Of a DNA stretch of 64,000 bases, positions 58,982 through 64,000 are shown one piece after another. The notes beneath the pieces were generated by a model. That model did no database searches. It saw only the letters and a program-made list of their open reading frames with translations, and was not told where the DNA came from. The stretch is taken from assembly GCA_001443455.1 (NCBI GenBank), contig LDXO01000002.1, positions 108,960 through 172,959 on the forward strand, in the 5' to 3' direction. The stretch is from Deltaproteobacteria bacterium CSP1-8 (GTDB lineage Bacteria > Desulfobacterota > Deferrimicrobia > Deferrimicrobiales > Deferrimicrobiaceae). Positions within the stretch are counted from its first letter, which is position 1. Every line of letters begins with the position of its first letter. The translations under genes and the position numbers were made by a program.

Positions 58982-59001
58982 AAATGAATAGTGATTCATT
59001 T
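58982..59001. promoter_or_regulatory. Candidate operator palindrome upstream of the SCP2-cobB pair
   Basis: AAATGAATAGTGATTCATTT is a perfect 8-bp inverted repeat around a 4-bp centre, 27 nt before the SCP2 start and 96 nt before coaE on the other strand. The shape resembles TetR-type operators used for fatty acid genes. Its half-site AATGAAT is shared with the palindrome in the fur promoter. Confidence 0.5.
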
Positions 59002-59096
59002 ATTTCGACGCTACCACCCCTCCTAAGGCCTTGTCAACGTCGGGAGATCGCGGCGGAGGGCAGATAAGAATTCCCGCCGGTGGTATCATTTTCGGC

Positions 59097-59723
59097 ATGC
59101 GTGTTTTCGGCCTGACAGGGGGGATATGCTCCGGGAAGAGTACCGTGGCCCGGTTCTTCCGGGAGGAGGGTATTCCCGTCGTGGACGCGGACCGGATCTC
59201 GCGGGAGATCACCCTCCCGGGAATGCCCGCCCACGCCGACATTGTCCGGAAGTTCGGAGGCGATCTCCTGCTGCCCGACGGTCGGATCGACCGGAAAAAG
59301 CTCGGCGCGATCGTCTTTGCGGATCCGGGGAAGCGCGCGGAACTCGAAGCCGTCACCCACCCGCGCATCGCCTTGGGGATCCGGGAGGCGGTCTCCGCCC
59401 TTGCCGCGATGGGCCACTCGATCGCCATCGTCGAGGCGGCGCTCATCCATGAGAAGGGGCGCAGCGGGATGTTCGAGGCGGTGATCGGCGTGGGGTGCGA
59501 CAGGGGGTCGCAGGTCGAGCGGCTGATGAACCGCGACGGTATCCCGCGGGAGGAGGCGCTCCGGATCGTCTCCGCGCAGATGGATCCCGAGGAAAAGGCC
59601 CGGGCTTCCGACTACGTGATCGACAACTCCGGCGACCTCGCGACGACCCGCGCCCGGGTCCGCGCGCTCGCCCGGAAGCTCCGCGTTGGGCGGGGACACT
59701 CCTCTCCCGCATCCCGGAGATGA
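59097..59723 (+). CDS. coaE: Dephospho-CoA kinase
   Basis: 208 residues from the ATG at 59097 (MRVFGLTGGICSGKST). Final step of coenzyme A synthesis. The P-loop GGICSGKST is at 8-16. The DADRISREI substrate segment and IVEAALIHEKG region are family-like. It is the only clear plus-strand gene, placed divergently from SCP2 and convergently with ald. The 112 bp to the ald stop contain the palindromic repeat copy B and no clear terminator. Confidence 0.94.
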   Translation: MRVFGLTGGICSGKSTVARFFREEGIPVVDADRISREITLPGMPAHADIVRKFGGDLLLPDGRIDRKKLGAIVFADPGKRAELEAVTHPRIALGIREAVSALAAMGHSIAIVEAALIHEKGRSGMFEAVIGVGCDRGSQVERLMNRDGIPREEALRIVSAQMDPEEKARASDYVIDNSGDLATTRARVRALARKLRVGRGHSSPASRR

Positions 59724-59813
59724 ATCAGGAATGTCCCCGATGAGCGGAACCGGCAGCGAGCGGGCGAAGGTCGCGAGCGTAGCGGCGAGGAAGCCCCCCG
59801 CGAGCACCTGGCT

Positions 59814-59840
59814 CCGGGAGGTACGTACGAACCCGTCACC
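59814..59840 (-). repeat. Palindromic near-repeat, copy B, at the ald stop
   Basis: On the minus strand it starts at the ald stop and reads TGACGGGTTCGTACGTACCT onward, with arms CGGG/CCCG around CGTACG. It is the counterpart of copy A (37910-37935), about 22 kb away and in the same orientation. Confidence 0.5.
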
Positions 59841-60969
59841 GGGGTCTTTCGCCTAGGTCGAGGAGCATTTCCGGGGGGGTGTACTCCTTCCCGAAAGCAT
59901 GGGCGACCCCCTCGCAGGTCACCCTGCCCCGGAACGTGTTGAGTCCCGCCCGCAACGCGGCATCCTTCCGAAGGGCTTGCAGAACGCCGAACCGGGCGAA
60001 CTTCCTCACGTACGGAAGGGTCGCCCTCGTCAATGCGATCGTGGAAGTCCGGGATACGGCCGCCGGCATGTTCGACACGCAGTAATGGACGACTCCCTCC
60101 TCGACGAAAAAAGGGTCTGCGTGCGTCGTCGGGCGGGACGTCGCAAGCGTCCCCCCCTGGTCGATCGAGATGTCCACCACGACCGCCCCCCGGGGCATGC
60201 CGCGAAGCATCTTCCGGGTGATCAGGACGGGAGGCCTGTCCCCGACGATGAGGACCGTGGAGATCACGAGGTCCGACGCCGTTACCGCCCGTTCGATCGA
60301 TTTCGGCGTGGAGAGCACGGTCCGGACCCGTCCGCCGGTCTCCTTGCGGACCCTGGCGAGTTCCTCCCGGGAGATGTCGATCACCGTCACGGACGCCCCG
60401 ATGGAGGCCGCCATCCGCGCCGCGCTCCTGCCCGCCGTCCCCGCTCCGATCACGCATACCGAGGCAGGCTTTCCGCCCGTGACCGGGGAAAGGAGAATCC
60501 CCCGCCCTCCCGACGCTTTTTCCAGCCCCCGGGCCCCCATCTGGACGGACAGGATCCCCGCCACCTCGCTCATCGGGCGCAGGAGGGGAAGCCGGCCGGC
60601 CCTGGTCACCGTTTCGTAAGCGATCGCCGTTACCTTCCTGGCCACCAGCTCATCCGCCAGCTTCGGGAAGGCGGCCAGGTGGAGGTAGGTGAGAAGGGCT
60701 GTCCGGTCGGAGAGAAACCGGAATTCCCGGGGAAGCGGTTCCTTTACCTTGACGACGAGATCGGCGCTCCAGGCGTCCGCCTCGTCTGGGACGATCGTCG
60801 CTCCTCCCCTGGCGAACTCCGAGTCCGGGAACCCGCTTTCAAGCCCCGCGCCTTTCTGAACGAACACCCTCGCTCCCGCCTCGCGCAGCGCACGCACGCA
60901 TCGGGGGGTCGTGGCGACCCGGTTCTCCCCTTCCTTGATCTCCCGCGGGATGCCGATGCTTAGCTTCAT
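59836..60969 (-). CDS. ald: Alanine dehydrogenase
   Basis: 377 residues. Reversible NAD-dependent deamination of L-alanine to pyruvate and ammonia. Starts MKLSIGIPREIKEGENR. Lys74/76 and the catalytic His97 in TYLHLAAF are present. The NAD motif VIGAGTAG is near 173-180 and SRPTTHADPFF with the active-site Asp near 270. The ATG overlaps the acyl-CoA synthetase stop. A Cys-rich or truncated form is not evident. Confidence 0.93.
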   Translation of the reverse strand: MKLSIGIPREIKEGENRVATTPRCVRALREAGARVFVQKGAGLESGFPDSEFARGGATIVPDEADAWSADLVVKVKEPLPREFRFLSDRTALLTYLHLAAFPKLADELVARKVTAIAYETVTRAGRLPLLRPMSEVAGILSVQMGARGLEKASGGRGILLSPVTGGKPASVCVIGAGTAGRSAARMAASIGASVTVIDISREELARVRKETGGRVRTVLSTPKSIERAVTASDLVISTVLIVGDRPPVLITRKMLRGMPRGAVVVDISIDQGGTLATSRPTTHADPFFVEEGVVHYCVSNMPAAVSRTSTIALTRATLPYVRKFARFGVLQALRKDAALRAGLNTFRGRVTCEGVAHAFGKEYTPPEMLLDLGERPR

Positions 60970-62993
60970 CTCTTTCCACCGGCTACCACCACCCGGGAGT
61001 CCGCCACCGTCAGCCCCTTCTCGTGGACGATCACCGGGTTCAGGTCCATCTCCTCGATCTCGGGGTGGCGCGTCACGAGGTCCGAAACCCGCAGGAGCAG
61101 GTCGCAAAGGGCCGCCACGTCGGCGGGCTTTCTCCCCCGGAGGCCTTCGAGGACGCGGGCCCCGCGGATCTCGGCGATCATCTCCGCGGCGTCTTTTTCC
61201 CGCAAGGGGACGATCCGGAACGACACATCCTTCATCACCTCGACCATGATCCCGCCGAGCCCGAACATCACCGCGTGCCCGAACTGGAGGTCCTTCGTCA
61301 CCCCGATGATGATCTCCTGGCCGGGAGCCGCCATCGCGGCCACGAGCGCTCCGCCGTCCCTCGCCCCGATCCTCACGGCGGCATCCCGGATGCGCCGGTA
61401 CGCCTCCCGGACCCCTTCCTCGCCGGGGACATGCAGGATCACCCCGCCCACGTCGGACTTGTGCGTCACGTCGGGGGAGTTCATCTTCACGGCGACGGGA
61501 AAGCCGATTCGCCGCGCCGCGTCGACCGCCTCGTCCTCGCTTCCCGCCGGGCGCGCGGGGGTGACGGGGAATCCGTTCCCGGCGAGAAACGCCATCGATT
61601 CGGCGGGCGTCATCGCCCCTATCCCTCCCCCCTGCTTCCCCGGCGAACCGGGGACCGACCGCTCCGGCACGAATGTTTTCCGGTCGAACCGCGCGTAGCA
61701 GGACAGGGCTCTGACCGCCCGCTCCGGCGTCGGGAAGACGGCGATCTTCTTTTCGTGCATCTTCCCCCGCTCCTCCCTTTCCACGTCGGCGCCACCCAGG
61801 TAGGCGACGAGATCGCACTTCCCGGGGCGGACGACATCGGAGGCACCGGAGATCGGATCGCCGAAGATCGTCATGACCACGTCGTAATATCCGTCCGCGG
61901 CGGACAGGACCTTCCGGTACCGCTCCGCATCGGTGTCCCCCGTAAGATCGAGGGGGTTGCCGACGATGCAGTGGGCGGGGAGAATCTCCCGCAACCGGGT
62001 GGCCAGCCCCGGGGGGAGGGAAGCGACGCGAAATCCCTCCTCCTCGGCCACGTCGGTCGCGATGATGGCGGCCCCCCCCGAACTGGTGACGATCAGCATT
62101 CTTGGCCCCGGCGGGGGCGGCAGGTACGCAAGCGCCTTGGAAACGTCGTACAGCTCCTCGAGGGTGGAAGCGCGGTGAACGCCGTACTGACGGAAGACGG
62201 CGTCGTAGATCTCGTCCTTTCCCGCGAGGGAGCGGGTGTGGGATTCGGCCGCCTTTCTCCCCCGCTCCGTCCGTCCTGCCTTGAAGATCACGACGGGCTT
62301 CCCGCACCGTCGAACGGCCAAGAGGAATTTTTTCGCGTCTTTTACTCCCTCGATGTACAGGGCGATGACTCTCGTGTTCGGGTCGTCCGCGAAAAAGGCG
62401 ACCAGGTCCGCCTCGTCGACGTCGGCGCGGTTCCCCATGCTCACGAACGCCGAGAAGCCAAGCTTGTCCTCGGACGCCCAGTCGGAAAGCGCCGCGCCCA
62501 CGGTTCCGCTCTGGGACACGATCGCGATCTCCCCTCTGCGCGTGATGAGCGGCCAGGAGGCGCACAGCCCGTGGTACGGGTAGTTGACCCCCTGGCAGTT
62601 GGGTCCGATCAGGCGAATTCCGCAGCGGGCGGCGTTTTGAACCAGTTCCTCCTGCAGAGCTGCGCCGTCCTCCCCCGACTCGGCGAATCCCCCCGTGATG
62701 ACGATCGCGGAGCGGACCTTCCTCTCCCCCAGCTGGAGGATGGTCGAGGGAACGAGCTTCGCGGGGATGATGACGACCGCCAGATCCGTCCCCTCGGGGA
62801 TCTCGCCTGCCGATCGGACCGAAGGGAACCCCAGGATCACCTCCCCCTTCGGGTTGACGGGGAGAACTTCGCCGGAGAAACCGGCATCCAGGATGTTCCG
62901 GAAGATCTGGAACCCCATCTTTTCGGGATTGGCCGACGCGCCGACAACGGCGATGCGTGCGGGCCGGAAAATAGGCGTAAGGGAGGAGTTCAT
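60966..62993 (-). CDS. ADP-forming acetate/acyl-CoA synthetase, fused alpha-beta
   Basis: 675 residues. The N-terminal CoA-binding and CoA-ligase domains (about 1-440) are followed by an ATP-grasp domain (about 455-675; AVKMNSPDVTHKSDVGGV, VMFGLGGIMVEV). The phosphohistidine loop is His252 in SHTRSLAG. The family interconverts acyl-CoA plus ADP plus phosphate with acid plus CoA plus ATP. Many bacterial members are acetyltransferase-like or have other acyl preferences. With ald downstream it could turn alanine-derived acyl-CoA into ATP, but that is inference. Confidence 0.87.
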   Translation of the reverse strand: MNSSLTPIFRPARIAVVGASANPEKMGFQIFRNILDAGFSGEVLPVNPKGEVILGFPSVRSAGEIPEGTDLAVVIIPAKLVPSTILQLGERKVRSAIVITGGFAESGEDGAALQEELVQNAARCGIRLIGPNCQGVNYPYHGLCASWPLITRRGEIAIVSQSGTVGAALSDWASEDKLGFSAFVSMGNRADVDEADLVAFFADDPNTRVIALYIEGVKDAKKFLLAVRRCGKPVVIFKAGRTERGRKAAESHTRSLAGKDEIYDAVFRQYGVHRASTLEELYDVSKALAYLPPPPGPRMLIVTSSGGAAIIATDVAEEEGFRVASLPPGLATRLREILPAHCIVGNPLDLTGDTDAERYRKVLSAADGYYDVVMTIFGDPISGASDVVRPGKCDLVAYLGGADVEREERGKMHEKKIAVFPTPERAVRALSCYARFDRKTFVPERSVPGSPGKQGGGIGAMTPAESMAFLAGNGFPVTPARPAGSEDEAVDAARRIGFPVAVKMNSPDVTHKSDVGGVILHVPGEEGVREAYRRIRDAAVRIGARDGGALVAAMAAPGQEIIIGVTKDLQFGHAVMFGLGGIMVEVMKDVSFRIVPLREKDAAEMIAEIRGARVLEGLRGRKPADVAALCDLLLRVSDLVTRHPEIEEMDLNPVIVHEKGLTVADSRVVVAGGKR

Positions 62994-63085
62994 GGGATCC
63001 CCTCTGCCAGGTGGCCCGGCCCCCTTCCGGCAAGCCGATGACCCGTGGCAGAAAGCGAAGCGTTTCGGCCGGAAGCGGTTGGCGG

Positions 63086-63102
63086 GATTGTTGTGGACAA
63101 TC
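63086..63102. promoter_or_regulatory. Palindrome upstream of the acyl-CoA synthetase gene
   Basis: GATTGT-TGTGG-ACAATC, an inverted repeat with a 5-bp centre about 95 bp before the gene start. It may be an operator. I see no clear promoter in 62994-63170 otherwise. Confidence 0.35.
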
Positions 63103-63170
63103 TAACAAAGGGGAACCGCCGTGTCACTTCCTTTTGCATCCCGGTGGCCGACGGAAAAGAAATAGCGCCG

Positions 63171-63187
63171 CCGGGAGACAGTCCCGG
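63171..63187 (-). terminator. Possible terminator after the second cold-shock gene
   Basis: CCGGGA-CTGTC-TCCCGG on the minus strand, 34 nt past the csp stop, followed after 8 nt by a T-rich stretch. The gap before the T run makes it a weak call. Confidence 0.4.
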
Positions 63188-63220
63188 AGACGCTCTCCCC
63201 TGTCCACGTGTTCGCGCTTG

Positions 63221-63421
63221 TTACACTTTCCTTACGTTGGACGCCTTCTTCCCCTTGGGTCCGGAGGTCACCTCGAACTCCACTTTCATCCCCTCGGTGA
63301 GGGAGCGGAAGCCGTCTCCCGCAATCTCGCTGAAATGGACGAAAATATCCTCCCCGTCATCCGGGGTGATGAAACCGTACCCCTTTGCATCGTTGAACCA
63401 TTTCACCGTCCCTGTTGCCAT
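63221..63421 (-). CDS. Cold-shock domain protein (second copy)
   Basis: 66 residues, a CspA-size protein. RNP1 KGYGFITP and RNP2 DIFVHFSEI are intact. It shares the VKWFN and KGYGFI blocks with the protein at 20870-21076 but differs in the C-terminal half ([14 protein letters not shown]), closer to the classical CspA family. AGGAG lies upstream and it has its own promoter. Confidence 0.93.
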   Translation of the reverse strand: MATGTVKWFNDAKGYGFITPDDGEDIFVHFSEIAGDGFRSLTEGMKVEFEVTSGPKGKKASNVRKV

Positions 63422-63463
63422 TCCTCTCGTTCTCCTTTGCTTTTCTCGCCAAGATGGCGGCAG

Positions 63464-63492
63464 ATTCTATCATTTCTCCCGGCAGCGAGCAA
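63464..63492 (-). promoter_or_regulatory. Promoter of the second cold-shock gene
   Basis: TTGCTC (63492-63487) and TAGAAT (63469-63464) are separated by 17 bp. The -10 is strong and the -35 weak. The predicted leader is about 35 nt. Confidence 0.6.
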
Positions 63493-63509
63493 TTTTTGAC
63501 AGGCGGGAG

Positions 63510-63743
63510 TCATCCGGCGGGGAGGGATACCTCCAGGGTACGCATTGCTTCTGCCCGCTCGAGGGCGGATTCGGACCCCAGGTAGATGATGTCTCCCGGC
63601 CCCTGTGCGAAGATTTTCTGGGCGAGCTTCGCGAGGGCGATCCGGTTCATGCTCCTTCGGCTTTTCCGGAATTCGAGCATCGTCCCGATCCGGACGATCG
63701 TGTCGGTCGAGGGGTCCATCCGATATACGGGAAATCCGCGCAT
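63510..63743 (-). CDS. Small conserved-looking protein of unknown function
   Basis: 77 residues. I do not recognise the family. It begins MRGFPVYRMDPSTDTIVRIG, has a basic middle (EFRKSRRSMNRIALAKLAQKI) and an acidic end, with no membrane segment or signal. Codon use resembles neighbouring genes (G/C at third positions), which supports coding. No strong ribosome site precedes the ATG; Met9 is an alternative start. It lies 88 nt before the second cold-shock gene. Confidence 0.6.
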   Translation of the reverse strand: MRGFPVYRMDPSTDTIVRIGTMLEFRKSRRSMNRIALAKLAQKIFAQGPGDIIYLGSESALERAEAMRTLEVSLPAG

Positions 63744-64000
63744 AAGTTGCCGGAAATCAGTGCAATACCCGGGCCTTATTGGGCAACATGAAATCCATTT
63801 TGTTTTACGGGAGGTTATCCTCTCGTTATCGTTGGCGATTTTTGGGGTGTGGGAATCTGTTTCCCTAATTTAGGGCATAAGTTTCCCCTCTTTTCTGATA
63901 AGGGAAAAAGTTTTCTCAGTCTCACCTGCGAAGGATCGAGGATTTGTCGCTCAGCGCTCTCCAGTGATCCCTCTCCTTTTTCCCGTTCCAGATCGAATGG
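63744..64000. other. AT-richer right edge with paired repeats; no confident gene
   Basis: Base composition falls to roughly 45-50 percent GC. GGGAAAC-N5-CCC occurs twice on the minus strand (63887-63873 and 63865-63851), 22 bp apart. GAGG-TTAT-CCTC forms a hairpin near 63811-63822. A minus-strand frame is open from the edge to a TAA at 63815 (62 codons) but has no visible start and ordinary non-coding composition, so I do not call it a gene. Confidence 0.4.

Noticed and set aside
59724..59813. Possible terminator or gene between coaE and ald
   Set aside because: No convincing stem with a T run and no frame with a ribosome site in the gap; only the palindromic repeat is visible.
63815..64000. 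Minus-strand frame open from the window edge to TAA at 63815
   Set aside because: No visible start and mixed codon composition; the paired repeats inside it look regulatory. Not called as a gene without sequence beyond the edge.
63900..64000. Possible riboswitch-like GGAGAG segment at the right edge
   Set aside because: The pattern does not match the conserved core of glycine, c-di-GMP or other riboswitches I know, so it is not called.

Overview
The window is a GC-rich (roughly 62 percent by eye) chromosomal segment of a Gram-negative bacterium. It is almost entirely core genome. An LPS-export protein (LptD), a type IV minor-pilin/PilY1 cluster with a sigma-54 promoter, FeoB/Fur iron genes, a Sir2/SCP2 pair and an ADP-forming acyl-CoA synthetase suggest a deltaproteobacterial (Desulfobacterota-like) organism; that placement is inference. 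Nearly every gene lies on the minus strand; coaE (59097-59723) is the only clear plus-strand gene. I see no CRISPR array, prophage, transposase or defence island, and no stretch over 300 bases without a gene.

Region 1-1634 holds the start of a pyrimidine operon (pyrR, pyrB). It has a sigma-70 promoter, a PyrR-binding loop matching the known consensus and an attenuator terminator. Region 1652-20715 is one tightly packed train of genes: argS, a SPOR-domain gene, a full tryptophan set (trpE, fused trpGD, trpC, a TrpB2 paralogue, trpF, trpB, trpA), accD, folC, lptD, two nucleotide-sugar SDR genes, lepA and lepB. Most junctions are ATGA/GTGA overlaps or gaps of a few bases.

Region 20807-21140 is a cold-shock gene with its own promoter and terminator. 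Region 21166-29439 is an iron-linked train: fur, feoB, a small eight-cysteine protein, a DtxR-FeoA regulator, a PEGA-domain protein, an FAD reductase-like protein, ftsB and a membrane GGDEF protein. The fur promoter carries a 19-bp palindrome that is a candidate Fur operator.

Region 29465-46690 is a very long translation operon. It starts at a promoter preceded by 12-bp direct repeats, runs through tRNA-Thr(TGT), tRNA-Tyr, tRNA-Gly, tRNA-Thr(GGT), tuf, the S10, spc and alpha ribosomal protein genes with secY, adk, map, infA and rpoA, and ends at a strong terminator after rplQ. The S14 gene lacks one base before its expected stop and therefore reads in frame into S8; this is the most notable sequence anomaly in the window.

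Region 46734-51017 contains rlmB, pyrF, proS and ispG. Region 51017-57745 is the minor-pilin operon (fimT, pilV, pilW, pilX, pilY1, a lipoprotein gene) behind the sigma-54 promoter. Region 57819-63102 has a Sir2 deacylase, an SCP2-domain protein, coaE, alanine dehydrogenase and an acyl-CoA synthetase. Region 63171-64000 has a second cold-shock gene, a small unknown gene and an AT-richer edge with paired repeats. I found no convincing novel multi-gene system; the interest is in regulatory elements and several gene oddities.
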